Shown here: positions 35,069 through 43,409 of the stretch, piece after piece
How positions within the stretch are numbered: position 1 is the stretch's first letter
Layout of the letters: every line of letters begins with the position of its first letter
Assembly (NCBI RefSeq): GCF_018780385.1
Contig: NZ_JADMJO010000007.1
Location: 1 to 64,000 of the forward strand
Source of the DNA: Hydrogenophaga sp.
Lineage (GTDB): Bacteria; Pseudomonadota; Gammaproteobacteria; Burkholderiales; Burkholderiaceae_C
DNA: 64,000 nt
Direction: 5' to 3'
The notes under the pieces: generated by a model
Told to the model about the DNA's origin: nothing
What the model saw: only the letters and a program-made list of their open reading frames with translations
Databases searched by the model: none
Program-made: the position numbers and the translations under genes

Positions 35069-36651
35069 AACACGACGAGTTCGAAGACATCAGCCAGCCC
35101 CCGCCGCCCGGTGGCGGCCTGTTCGACCCGACCCCGCGTTCCAACGGCGCAGAGCCGCAGGCCGAATTCGCTTCTGCGCGAGCCCAAGCCCATGGGAACA
35201 CGCCCCGGCATCAGCAACGCACCGTCCACGCTGCCCCCGCGCCCATCGAACCGCCTTCCAGTTTTGACGCGCCCGATTCCTTCAGCGCGGCTCCCGGCGA
35301 TGCCGGCACCGCCCTGCTGCGCGTGCCCCCGCACTCCGTGGAGGCCGAGTCGAGCGTGCTGGGCGGCTTGCTCTTGGACAACAGCGCCTGGGACCGGGTG
35401 GGCGACCTCCTGCGCCCCGACGATTTCTACCGATACGAGCACCGGCTGGTGTTCGAGACGGTGGAGCACCTGGTCAACGCGTCTCAAGCCGCCGATGTGG
35501 TCACGGTTTTTGAGCGCCTGCGCAGCCTGGGCAAGGACGAGAGCGCCGGCGGGCTGCAGTACCTCAACTCGCTGGCCCAGTACGTCCCTTCGGCCGCCAA
35601 CATCCGCCGCTACGCCGAGCTCGTTCGCGAGCGCGCCATCCTGCGCCGCCTCATCTCCGCCAGCGACGAGATCGCCACCTCCGCCATGAACCCGCAGGGG
35701 CGCGACGTGGCCACCATCCTCGACGAGGCCGAGCAGAAGGTGTTTCACATCGGGGAGCAGGGCTCCCGGATGAAGGACGGCTTCCAGTCCATGCACAACC
35801 TCGTGGCCCAGCTGATCGACGATGTCTCGGCTCGGGCAGACAACCCCAGCGATGTCACCGGCGTGCCCACCGGCTACATCGACCTGGACCGCATGACCTC
35901 GGGGCTGCAGGCGGGCGACCTGGTGGTGCTGGCCGCGCGTCCCAGCATGGGCAAAACCGCCTTCGCCATCAACATCGCCGAGCACGTGGCGCTGCACGAG
36001 GACAAGGCGGTGGCGGTGTTTTCGATGGAGATGGGGGCGTCCCAACTGGCGCTGCGCATCGTGGGCTCCATCGGGCGCATCCACCAGAGCCACCTGCGCA
36101 GCGGCAAACTCACCGACGATGAGTGGCCGCGGCTCACCGAAGCCATCGAGAAACTGCGCAACGTGCGCCTGCACATCGATGACAGTCCGGGCCTCAAACC
36201 TTCCGAGCTTCGCGCCAACGCGCGGCGGCTGGCTCGACAGACAGGCGGGCTGGGGCTGATCGTGGTCGACTACCTGCAGCTCATGAGCGGCAACAACGAT
36301 GGGGACAACCGCGCCTCCGAGATTGGGGAGATTTCGCGCGGCCTGAAGATGCTGGCCAAGGAACTGCAGTGCCCGGTGATTGCGCTCTCGCAGCTCAACC
36401 GCAGTGTGGAAGCGCGAGCCGACAAGCGTCCGATGATGAGCGACTTGCGCGAGTCCGGCGCCATCGAGCAGGACGCCGACATCATCATGTTCATCTACCG
36501 CGATGAGTACTACACCAAGGATGCTTGCAAGGAGCCAGGCGTTGCCGAAATCATCATCGGAAAACAGCGAAACGGCCCGACCGGAATTGTCAAGCTCGCC
36601 TTTTTAAGCTCGCTGACTCGCTTCGAAGACATGTCGAACATGGACTACTGA
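35065..36651 (+). CDS. dnaB: Replicative DNA helicase DnaB (accessory, element-borne copy)
   Basis: A 528-residue hexameric helicase of the DnaB family. The N-terminal helical domain begins near residue 90 (PPHSVEAESSVLGGLLLDNSAWDRVGDLL); the RecA-like motor has Walker A AARPSMGKT near residue 294, Walker B LIVVDYLQLM near 398, and LSQLNRSVEARADKRPMMSDLRESGAIEQDADIIMFIYRDEYY at the end. It is longer than chromosomal DnaB (about 460-470) owing to an 85-residue Pro/Gly-rich leader. It starts at a GTG overlapping the preceding stop. A second dnaB in accessory DNA normally serves replication of a plasmid or integrative element. The usual chromosomal neighbours (rplI, alr) are absent. Confidence 0.9.
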   Translation: MKHDEFEDISQPPPPGGGLFDPTPRSNGAEPQAEFASARAQAHGNTPRHQQRTVHAAPAPIEPPSSFDAPDSFSAAPGDAGTALLRVPPHSVEAESSVLGGLLLDNSAWDRVGDLLRPDDFYRYEHRLVFETVEHLVNASQAADVVTVFERLRSLGKDESAGGLQYLNSLAQYVPSAANIRRYAELVRERAILRRLISASDEIATSAMNPQGRDVATILDEAEQKVFHIGEQGSRMKDGFQSMHNLVAQLIDDVSARADNPSDVTGVPTGYIDLDRMTSGLQAGDLVVLAARPSMGKTAFAINIAEHVALHEDKAVAVFSMEMGASQLALRIVGSIGRIHQSHLRSGKLTDDEWPRLTEAIEKLRNVRLHIDDSPGLKPSELRANARRLARQTGGLGLIVVDYLQLMSGNNDGDNRASEIGEISRGLKMLAKELQCPVIALSQLNRSVEARADKRPMMSDLRESGAIEQDADIIMFIYRDEYYTKDACKEPGVAEIIIGKQRNGPTGIVKLAFLSSLTRFEDMSNMDY

Positions 36652-36701
36652 TTCACAGTCGTCAACACTCAAACTGAACCCAACCTGGAGAGCTTTCGGC
36701 A

Positions 36702-37895
36702 ATGGCCGCGGTGATGATCATGGCGTACGACGCGCTCGGCGAGATCCGTTTCGTCGGTGATGTGACCAAGGGGGCAGGGTGCGGCTGCTTCTGCCCGACC
36801 TGCAAAAGTCCGCTGGTGGCCAAGCAGGGCAACGAGTACGAATGGCACTTCGCGCACGAGGCCTCACAGGAGCGTCCCGAGTGCGCGGTCGGCGCGGAAA
36901 ACCTCGCACGAAGCCTCGGCATCGAACACCTGCGCCAACTGCACGCGCGCGGCGCGCTGGTGCTGCCGCTCTACACGACCAACGCCAGCATGAGCACGCT
37001 GTGGCTCTCCCGATCGCAGCCGGTGACATGGGGTGCGCAGCTGGTGGGACCCCTCACATGGCGCGATGCGCCGACCAAGGACCAGCCGGTGGCCACCGGA
37101 ATGCTCGAGACGGGCGCGCCGATGACGTTCTTCGTCCAGGTGGGCGGCATGTCCAGCCCTTCTCTGGACGATCTGCCCGAGGACTGCGCCTACGCCACGT
37201 TGGTGGTGGTCCCTTCGTGGCCACGCGGAACCAGAACGCGCCAGGAGGCGATGGCCGCACTCACGCAAACCGCGCAGATCCACTGGGGCTACCAGCCCGA
37301 CTCGTACGGCATGCGCGCGTCGGCTCAACGTGAGATCGATGCGATGGAGCGGCGGGCGCACGAGATCGCCGCCGAAAACGAACGCCAGCGCTCGCTGGCG
37401 GCGGGCATGCGTTGGGCGGCCATCGCCAAGGCCAGAAGCCACAACTTGGCGGCTGCGCTCCAAGCCAGTCCGCACGGTGCGATCACGCCCCCACAAAACA
37501 CCGCAGCGGCGCCGCCGCCGATGAGCCGGGTTCCGGCCAAGGCCGATCCCGAAGCCCGCTTCCCCCAGTACCCGGGCCATGCACCAGGCTGCAACTTCCA
37601 GTACTTTCGCCTCGGCCCCCAAGAGGCCTGGGTGTTTTACGAACTGGACAAAGAGTTCGTCACGCAGCGCGGCATGGCGCCTGCCGCCGACAAGCCACAG
37701 AAGGTCTGGGGCATTGCGCCGGCGCATGGACACACCGAGGGATGGGATGAATGCCTGCCGCCCAGCGTGGGCAGGGGCGACATCGATGCGGGCATCTACT
37801 GGGTGCGTGACCTCATGTCCGCAGTCGGTTTCCTGAGCCCGCGCTCAAAGGGCTCCAGCTCGGGCCACGATCCCGCAGAGTTCGATGGCCTGTGA
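36702..37895 (+). CDS. CoiA-like competence/nuclease family protein
   Basis: A 397-residue protein whose first 90 residues fit the CoiA-like pattern: a zinc-ribbon-like CGCFCPTCKSPLVAKQG, then YEWHFAHEASQERPECAVGAENLARSLGIEHLRQL, which places His and Glu as in the predicted nuclease core of that family. The middle contains a coiled-coil stretch (REIDAMERRAHEIAAENERQRSL, about 208-230), followed by a Pro-rich linker and a C-terminal domain (NFQYFRLGPQEAWVFYELDKEF) that I do not recognise. A TGGAGAG site lies before the ATG. It follows dnaB by 50 bases in the same direction. Related proteins process incoming DNA in competence; here it may act on element DNA. Confidence 0.65.
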   Translation: MAAVMIMAYDALGEIRFVGDVTKGAGCGCFCPTCKSPLVAKQGNEYEWHFAHEASQERPECAVGAENLARSLGIEHLRQLHARGALVLPLYTTNASMSTLWLSRSQPVTWGAQLVGPLTWRDAPTKDQPVATGMLETGAPMTFFVQVGGMSSPSLDDLPEDCAYATLVVVPSWPRGTRTRQEAMAALTQTAQIHWGYQPDSYGMRASAQREIDAMERRAHEIAAENERQRSLAAGMRWAAIAKARSHNLAAALQASPHGAITPPQNTAAAPPPMSRVPAKADPEARFPQYPGHAPGCNFQYFRLGPQEAWVFYELDKEFVTQRGMAPAADKPQKVWGIAPAHGHTEGWDECLPPSVGRGDIDAGIYWVRDLMSAVGFLSPRSKGSSSGHDPAEFDGL

Positions 37896-38088
37896 GGCGC
37901 GCTCGTATCGGCGGGGCCCGCTCGGCTGGTCGCCATCGCTGGCGCTGATCGCAGCCAGCACCTAAACTTTCTCCACCTTTCGCAATTGCGACTGCCGCAT
38001 GCCCTGTGCATGCAATCAACGTCCTGACGGGAACATCCCGTTGGGGGTGCTCCTTGTCAGGTTTCAACAACCTCAAGGAGTACAAAAA

Positions 38089-38196
38089 ATCGGATACCTA
38101 GAAATCCTTGTGGCACTCGCGCCGGGAATGCTCACTGCAGTTCTGGGTCTGGTGGTGACGCTGTGGGAGCCGATGAAAATGCGGCTCAAGGAGTAA
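38089..38196 (+). CDS. Possible very small membrane protein
   Basis: An open frame ending LEILVALAPGMLTAVLGLVVTLWEPMKMRLKE contains one clear membrane helix with a positive tail. A strong AAGGAG lies at 38075-38080, but the codon at the right distance is ATC, a very rare start; the first ATG in frame is far upstream (37999) without a ribosome site, and GTG at 38110 would leave 28 residues. The next small gene begins 15 bases later behind another AAGGAG. Listed because helix and site occur together; the start is unresolved. Confidence 0.3.
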   Translation: MGYLEILVALAPGMLTAVLGLVVTLWEPMKMRLKE

Positions 38197-38211
38197 CGTG
38201 AAATCCCCGAG

Positions 38212-38490
38212 ATGGTGGATCGTGGGAGAGAAATCGCCCACGACCTGTCGCTGCTGGGCTCTGGTGCTGCCGCCTACATCGGTTGCCGCGACGAGGACAT
38301 CGTTCTCATCGCTTTCACCTTTGCATGGTTTGTCGCCTTTTCGACAATCGCAAACAGAGCTGCCCTTTGGGCCACAGAGCTACGTGACCGCGATGAGAAA
38401 AAGGCACATCGAAAGATGGCTGGAACCATGCGCAGCATTGCTCGTGACGTCGTCCGCGCTGAGCTTGAGCGAAGCAAGAAGGACCTTTAG
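38212..38490 (+). CDS. Small membrane protein of unknown function
   Basis: A 92-residue protein starting MVDRGREIAHDLSLL with a central hydrophobic helix (DIVLIAFTFAWFVAFSTIAN, about residues 28-47) and a long basic, Lys/Arg-rich C-terminal helix (ELRDRDEKKAHRKMAGTM). The nearest AAGGAG is 18 bases before this ATG, which is rather far; no better start is in frame. It is followed two bases later by another small membrane protein. This and its two neighbours form a compact set that ends at the terminator at 38804. Confidence 0.5.
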   Translation: MVDRGREIAHDLSLLGSGAAAYIGCRDEDIVLIAFTFAWFVAFSTIANRAALWATELRDRDEKKAHRKMAGTMRSIARDVVRAELERSKKDL

Positions 38491-38492
38491 AA

Positions 38493-38771
38493 ATGAATGG
38501 CCTCACGCGAAGCACAAGCCGTTGCGTTTCGTGGGGCACGCCCTACAATCATCACATCAACATGCAGCACATACTGAACACGATCATGTCAACCGCCGAT
38601 CTGCTCAAAATCATCATGCTCGTAGGCATCATCTTCGCGCTCTTGGCCAGCCGTTGGATCAGCAAGCAAACCGCAATCCTGGCCGAAGAAAATCGCCGCG
38701 CGGATCAGAAGATCGACTATCTGGAAGATCGTTCGACGCCCTCTGGGCGCCGCGCTAGAGCAGACGCTTAA
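38493..38771 (+). CDS. Small membrane protein with coiled tail
   Basis: A 92-residue frame with one membrane helix (LLKIIMLVGIIFALLASRWI, about residues 37-56) and a charged helical tail (AEENRRADQKIDYLEDR). AAGGA lies nine bases before the first ATG, inside the preceding gene. The first 22 residues look non-natural, so translation from the ATG codons at 38562 or 38586 (MSTADLLKIIM) is also possible. Function unknown; the topology is like small phage or toxin-related membrane proteins, which is only a resemblance. Confidence 0.45.
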   Translation: MNGLTRSTSRCVSWGTPYNHHINMQHILNTIMSTADLLKIIMLVGIIFALLASRWISKQTAILAEENRRADQKIDYLEDRSTPSGRRARADA

Positions 38772-38803
38772 GTACCCGCAACAGAGCCGCAATAGCTCAA
38801 CCC

Positions 38804-38842
38804 CAAAACGCCCTCAGCTACCAGCTGGGGGCGTTTTGCTTT
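38804..38842 (+). terminator. Intrinsic terminator
   Basis: AAAACGCCC and GGGCGTTTT flank a short loop, and the second arm runs into TTTTGCTTT. It closes the transcript that contains the dnaB module and the small membrane proteins. Confidence 0.8.
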
Positions 38843-39041
38843 GTGGTGAGTGCACAGAGGAAGTGCTTGCATCCTTTGGACCGCCACGGGTGGTCGTGAT
38901 AGCTTGCACTACAGCCCCGGTAGCAAGAAACTTCAGGCACCTCTCGCTCCATGAGAAAGCTGCGTGCCCTGTGCACGCCACATCACTTCCTGCCACCGGG
39001 CCCAGTCCAGGTGGGATTGAGGCCCTCACACGAGACCTCAC

Positions 39042-39330
39042 ATGGAAATCCACAAGATGCTGTGCCTGAGCAGGGCGCACCTGACCTTTTCGACGCGCAC
39101 GCTGCTCGAACAGGACGAACTGCCGGGCTAGATCTTCTTCCCGAAAGACAGTCACGGCTGGTTCACGCATGTGCCCGAGCAGCGGCTGCTGCAGGCCACG
39201 CTGATCAATGCACCGACGGAACTGAGCGACTGCCTGACGCTGGCTTGTGCCCGCGGCTTCCAGTGGCTCATGTTCGACTCCCACGGCCCTACGCTGGACA
39301 GCGTTGCCGTTGTAGGTCGTGCTGAAAATG
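39042..39330 (+). pseudogene. DUF5983-like gene with internal TAG
   Basis: The start MEIHKMLCLSRAHLTFSTRTLLE and the later TELSDCLTLACARGFQWLMFDSHGPTLDSVAVV match small plasmid- and island-borne DUF5983 proteins (family form: ILSTAHLT... and GFxWLMFDxDGPTLDxLPVF). A TAG at 39129-39131 interrupts after DELPG, with the frame resuming IFFPKDSHGWFTHVP. Beyond VVG the family pattern ends without a stop, and the same frame stays open into the next gene. Remnants of another protein (YIEQEFDRKSQRPALVVAYTL, then a TAG, then AFAEKKHAGLKSGK) can be read in a different frame at about 39390-39515. Confidence 0.65.
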
Positions 39331-39518
39331 GCAGACATCAAAGTCGATGCAGGTGTATCGCTGCCGACGAAGCCCAGGCTTATGTCGCTACATCGAGCAA
39401 GAATTCGACCGGAAGAGTCAGCGCCCGGCGCTGGTTGTTGCCTATACTCTTCACGCCTTTCTGGTCAAGGAGTAGGCCTTCGCCGAAAAGAAACACGCCG
39501 GCCTCAAGAGTGGAAAAA

Positions 39519-40703
39519 ATGAGCAGCGTTCTGAAAATACACACCGCACACTCAACCCAAAGTGCCAACGGCGGCACTATCAAGGCCGAACTGGACACGC
39601 TGATTTCGACCGAGTCGTGGCGCAAGCGCTTGGACAAGCGCCGCATGTACTGGTTGCGCGAGCTCGATCACCTCAAGGCGGCCGTCAACGGACTGACGGT
39701 CGCTCCCAGTCCCATGCTGCGTAGAGAGTTGATCTTGGCCTGCGAATTCTTCGGTCTGAAGGCGAGAGACGCCGAACAAGTGCCACACGGAGATCTCGGG
39801 GAGTGGTTGGCCGTTGAGATCGCCCAGCGATGCTCACTGGAGGGCTACAAAATCTATATCGAGAGGCGCTTGGTCGAGCAAAAGAGCCATCATGAATCGA
39901 CCTTGGTTGGCAGCATGGCGTACTACCTCCAGGAGTTTGAGATGCACCGCTTTGCCTATGCAGCTGGCGCAAAGGACATGCTGATGTCCTTCGATGACAC
40001 GATGCGACTGATGAGGCCCCGAGCACTGGAGGTGATGGCCACAAAGCTGTCATGGGATGAGAGGGCAGACGGAACGCCTGAGGCTCTGGTAAGGCATTTT
40101 CCGATGGATTTGCTGGACACCCTGAGCAACTTCGGCAGGGATGCGTTCACCGAGGACCAATCGCCCGAGCACGTCACCGACTATTTGCTGCGCGACCATC
40201 CCCGCGCGATGGTGCAAGCTGGTCTTTGCGTTGCAAGATGGGCGCTTGAAGAACGGGAAGCGTCGCACGTACGATCACCACGCACTCGCTTTGCTGGAAC
40301 GGGAATCCCCAACCCCAACGGCGATCCCTGGCACGGCCACATGCCATCGCCTGTTGAAATCGTCGACTCCATTGCTCGCAAGATATCGATGATCCGCGAG
40401 GGTTTCGCTGGCTTTGAGATCCAGCAGAGCGCAGGATTGATGGATGGAAATGGCCGAAACTCCGTGATCGTGCGGGTTCAAGACAACGATTTCCTAATCG
40501 ACATACGCGGTTTGTACACGACCCTTACACGCGCGATGGTGCTTGAGATCGAGGCTGAGCGCGCGCAGCACCAAGCGCAGCATGCGTTCGCAGTGGTGGG
40601 GGACGCCTTGACGATGGCTGCTCGCAAAGCCGTGAGCGGCACAGCTGTGCAGCTGGTCGACGAAGTGGCGCTGTATGAGAGCGTGGCTGCGTTGCTGCCC
40701 TGA
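39519..40703 (+). CDS. Unknown 394-residue protein
   Basis: A long soluble, mostly helical protein starting MSSVLKIHTAHS, with many charged residues and no recognised motif. It contains SMAYYLQEFEMHRFAYAAGAKDMLMSFDDTM in the middle and MVLEIEAERAQHQAQHAFAVVGDALTMAARKAV near the end, which look like helical bundle segments. Codon use is less extreme in GC than the catabolic genes. The ribosome site before the ATG is weak (CAAGAG). The open frame extends upstream, without a stop, back into the DUF5983 remnant, so a longer fused product (from 39132) cannot be excluded. No family can be named. Confidence 0.6.
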   Translation: MSSVLKIHTAHSTQSANGGTIKAELDTLISTESWRKRLDKRRMYWLRELDHLKAAVNGLTVAPSPMLRRELILACEFFGLKARDAEQVPHGDLGEWLAVEIAQRCSLEGYKIYIERRLVEQKSHHESTLVGSMAYYLQEFEMHRFAYAAGAKDMLMSFDDTMRLMRPRALEVMATKLSWDERADGTPEALVRHFPMDLLDTLSNFGRDAFTEDQSPEHVTDYLLRDHPRAMVQAGLCVARWALEEREASHVRSPRTRFAGTGIPNPNGDPWHGHMPSPVEIVDSIARKISMIREGFAGFEIQQSAGLMDGNGRNSVIVRVQDNDFLIDIRGLYTTLTRAMVLEIEAERAQHQAQHAFAVVGDALTMAARKAVSGTAVQLVDEVALYESVAALLP

Positions 40704-41062
40704 CCTCGACCAGTTTCGGAGCCGGAGCCTTTTCGTGCATAGTCTGCTCGACCTGTGCTTTTTTTGGTTTTCTGGGCGCGAGGCAAGTCTTCGGTGCGTC
40801 CGATACTGGGGCTTGCAATCCTGACGTCGGTTGTTGCCTAACCGGTGCTTGGCGTCTACACCCCGTGGAGACGCATCCATTGAAGTAGCGGTTGAAGGTT
40901 CCGCTTCGCACGTCGAGGCAATTAAGTTTTTTGCCTGCACTGTGCTTCTCCGTAATGACGTTCAGAAAGTCGCCACATTAGATTTGGGTTGACCCGCCGC
41001 GGCTACCATGATGTTCATCGGTCACGACCGGACATTCGCTCACTTCGTTCAATCGATTTTTT
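40704..41062. other. 360 bases with no gene seen
   Basis: No frame on either strand gives a recognisable protein and no clear terminator or promoter is visible. Base composition is lower in GC than the adjacent genes. The tautomerase gene starts at its right edge without a good ribosome site. Confidence 0.4.
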
Positions 41063-41458
41063 ATGCCGTACCTTCAGTTAGACGTGACCTGCAGCTATTC
41101 CGTAGGCGACAAGAAACGGTTGGCCGCGGCGATGAGTAAAACCTACGCACGCATGATGTCCGTGGACATTCGGCGAATCAGCGTCGCCATCCGTGAGCTG
41201 GGCGAGGGCGGGGTGTGGCGCATTCCAGAGATGGGGGACGAGCCGACTCCCGTCTCAATGCTTATGTTGGACATCCGCAGAGGCCGGCCCGCCGAGCTGC
41301 GAATGCAAGTAGCAAAGGCCCTCTGCGAGCACTGCGTTGACATTCTCGGTCTGCAAGAGAACCGACTCAACGTCGAGTTCACTCAGCACGACGGGGACGA
41401 GATGTACCACCCGGCGCTTGGCGGTTACAGCCCAGACTGGAAGCCCGGCGAGGCGTGA
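41063..41458 (+). CDS. Tautomerase-superfamily protein
   Basis: A 131-residue protein of the tautomerase (4-oxalocrotonate tautomerase-like) superfamily. After removal of Met the N-terminus is Pro (MPYLQLDV), the catalytic base of the family. Two beta-alpha-beta halves can be seen: residues 2-60, and from MLMLDIRRGRPAELRMQVAKALCEHCVDILGL to ENRLNVEFTQHDGDEMYHPAL. The Arg pair in DIRRGR is placed like substrate-binding arginines in trimeric members such as malonate semialdehyde decarboxylase and cis-CaaD. It may isomerise a dienol acid or act on a halo- or semialdehyde acid. It stands alone, next to a HipA remnant. Confidence 0.8.
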   Translation: MPYLQLDVTCSYSVGDKKRLAAAMSKTYARMMSVDIRRISVAIRELGEGGVWRIPEMGDEPTPVSMLMLDIRRGRPAELRMQVAKALCEHCVDILGLQENRLNVEFTQHDGDEMYHPALGGYSPDWKPGEA

Positions 41459-41599
41459 GACAGCGCTGAGAGCCTGAGACCGAGACCGTCTACATTCGGC
41501 CGAGGCTGTGTGAAAACTCCGTTGAGCCACGTTTTCAGGGGTCCTTCATCCGCGGAGTTGGCGCACAGAGAGGCGTATTTACCGTTGGGCACGTAGGTG

Positions 41600-42047
41600 G
41601 TGGATGTGGCGCCGCGCTTGACATGTTGCATCCGTCCGGCCATGAGAATTTGTTCCTCCGGTGCACAAAGCCCGAAGGTGAGGGCGCCCATGCCGCGCTT
41701 GCCCATGAGGCCAGGCGGTCCAAAGAGGTGATGGCGTCCTTGGCGATGCCCTTGTCTGTTATCCAGGCGTCGATCAGCGCATTGCCGAAGTCGTCGGGGA
41801 GGGCGTCGGCCAGGAGCGCGGGCAGGCGCTTGAACGTCGGCTCGGGCAGATCCGTGAAGATGAAGGGCTCGCGGGCTTGCGCCAAGGGCATCTGCAGCGG
41901 TGCCAGTTCAATGCCGCTCCTCACCCACGCCGGGGCGTATTGGAAGGCGTAGTAGTTCTTCGTGGGCTCGCGCGCGACGGCGCCCACCAGTTTTCCCCAC
42001 GCTCTGACCTCTACGGCGTCGACGCTCTGGTGGGGGTTGAGTCCCAC
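41600..42047 (-). pseudogene. HipA-type kinase, N-terminal remnant
   Basis: The translation AVEVRAWGKLVGAVAREPTKNYYAFQYAPAW, then SGIELAPLQMPLAQAREPFIFTDLPEPTFKRLPALLADALPDDFGNALIDAW, is the N-terminal domain of HipA-like serine/threonine kinases of toxin-antitoxin systems. After LDRLA the frame shifts; the next frame gives MGKRGMGALTF, the expected continuation, and the match stops soon after. The kinase core and the partner hipB are missing. A one-base change plus truncation have left only this third of the gene. Confidence 0.85.
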
Positions 42048-42123
42048 GTGTCCTCGTGGCGAGCGTTGACCAGACGCCAGAACTGCGGCCCCGGCGCATC
42101 AGGCGATGCTTGACGCGAGATGA

Positions 42124-42306
42124 GAGCGACAGGCTCGCGCCCTGGACCAGCCCGCGGCCGAGCCGGCCAAGCGCGCCAGCAAGTACGGCAACCAGAAAAC
42201 CGTGGTCGACGGCATCACTTTCGACAGCAAGGCCGAGGTCGCGCGCTGGGTGGAGCTCAAGACCATGGAACGCGCCGGCCTCATCACCCATCCGCGGGCG
42301 CCTGAC
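42124..42306 (+). pseudogene. DUF1064-like (phage nuclease-type) remnant
   Basis: About 45 codons read SKYGNQKTVVDGITFDSKAEVARWVELKTMERAGLI, the conserved N-terminal block of DUF1064 proteins from phages and mobile elements, whose conserved acidic residues suggest a small nuclease. Upstream the frame is closed by a TGA at 42121 and no start precedes the block; downstream the sequence changes to unrelated residues after THPRAP. So it is a fragment. The same frame runs open to 42921 but without further family features. Confidence 0.6.
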
Positions 42307-42540
42307 GCAAGCTCTTGCGCCAAAGCCATTGCTGATGAGCTCACAGAAAACGCTTCAGTCATCGTGATTCCCAAATCGGTCGATGCTGCCGTGGTTGTGG
42401 GTAACGGCGCGACCCCCACCGCTGGGGCCTTCCTCGTCGTCATCACCGCCACCAGCCCCACTTGCCATCCCTTTGATTGCAAGGAAGATGACAAAACCCA
42501 CCACACCCAAAATAAGGAGAGATTCCATTTCGTTCCCCTT

Positions 42541-42888
42541 TCATTTGTTCAAGCGCCGCTCAGGCAGCGCCATGTTCTTTTTCATGGAGAACGCCATCGT
42601 GGCCACCGTTTTCACATACGCCAGCCGCTGACCGAACGTCTTGGGCTCAGGCATATCCCGCAGTCCCAGTTCGTCAACCATTTCCTCCAGAAGCGGGTCC
42701 AAGTGCGCGGCGTGCCTCCACTCCAGCACCACCACCTCGGGGCGGCTGATGCGCAGCTTGATCTTCAGGAGATCGCGGCCGTAAACGCTCCCCAGCAGCC
42801 AGTGAGGCTCTTTGACGGCAGCCTCGATAGGAGCGTAGTGATCGCGGAAGTCTGCAACGGTCATATCGATTTCGGCCAGATAAGACAA
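42541..42888 (-). CDS. Unknown protein of about 115 residues
   Basis: A plausible soluble protein reading LAEIDMTVADFRDHYAPIEAAVKEPHWLLGSVYGRDLLKIKLRISRPEVVVLEW near its start and ending in a basic tail (FSMKKNMALPERRLNK). No ATG fits: a TTG at 42888 has GAGAGG five bases upstream and is my choice; the frame opens 48 bases earlier with another TTG. I do not recognise the family. It lies just beyond a terminator that closes the genes upstream, so it needs its own promoter. Confidence 0.5.
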   Translation of the reverse strand: MSYLAEIDMTVADFRDHYAPIEAAVKEPHWLLGSVYGRDLLKIKLRISRPEVVVLEWRHAAHLDPLLEEMVDELGLRDMPEPKTFGQRLAYVKTVATMAFSMKKNMALPERRLNK

Positions 42889-42961
42889 TTTCGCCCTCTC
42901 TTTCGGTTTGCTTGCTATTAGGTTCACACGTATCAAGCTCGTGTCAAGGGCGCTTGGAGCG

Positions 42962-42995
42962 AAAAAAAAGGGGGCGACCTAGTCGCCCCTTCTTT
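42962..42995 (-). terminator. Intrinsic terminator
   Basis: GGGGCGAC and GTCGCCCC form the stem around CTA. On the minus strand it is followed by eight T residues, so it terminates the two small genes at 43012-43543. On the plus strand the tail is weaker (TTCTTT). Confidence 0.8.
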
Positions 42996-43011
42996 CCACT
43001 CCTTCCCGCAA

Positions 43012-43409
43012 TCAAGCCACCGCTTTTCTGTTCCGTGTGTGTTCGAACGCTTGGCCGAACATGCTCTTGAAGCTTGCATCGAAAGGGCTTGCAACCGAGG
43101 CCCCTTCCTCCAGTGGCCCCGCGACATCGACCTGTGCGGTCTCTGAATCGGCAGAGGGAGTTGACGAAAGCTGCGGCGTTGGGACCTGGACTGGTGCTGA
43201 AGTGGGCATATGGCCGAGGTGCTTCAAACCAATCCGACTCATAGTCATTCGGATCTGGTAGCCCAGCTGGATCAAATGCAGGACCTCCATATTGAGCCCG
43301 GCAGGGTTGATGCCTTTGAGGTAATCCTGGGACCCACTGCCATCGGGGGATATGGAGATCCGGATCAGCAAAACGCCCCCGGCTTCTCCGTCCGTTTTCG
43401 CTGAGCCAT
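43012..43409 (-). pseudogene. Unknown small protein, one-base frameshift near its start
   Basis: An ATG at 43409 with a strong AAAGGAG begins MAQRKRTEKPGAFC and stops after 14 codons. If one base is added to the run of five C (plus strand) at 43376-43380, the frame goes on as MAQRKRTEKPGG and then LLIRISISPDGSGSQDYLKGINPAGLNMEVLHLIQLGYQIRM to a natural end at 43012, just before the terminator. The C-terminal third is Ser/Pro/Thr-rich. Without the extra base the only start is a TTG at 43371. I read it as a real gene with a one-base deletion or a sequencing error. No family recognised. Confidence 0.55.

Noticed and set aside
34015-36174. 719-codon minus-strand frame opposite dnaB
   Set aside because: Shadow of the recombinase-like gene and dnaB; no start context and no family features.
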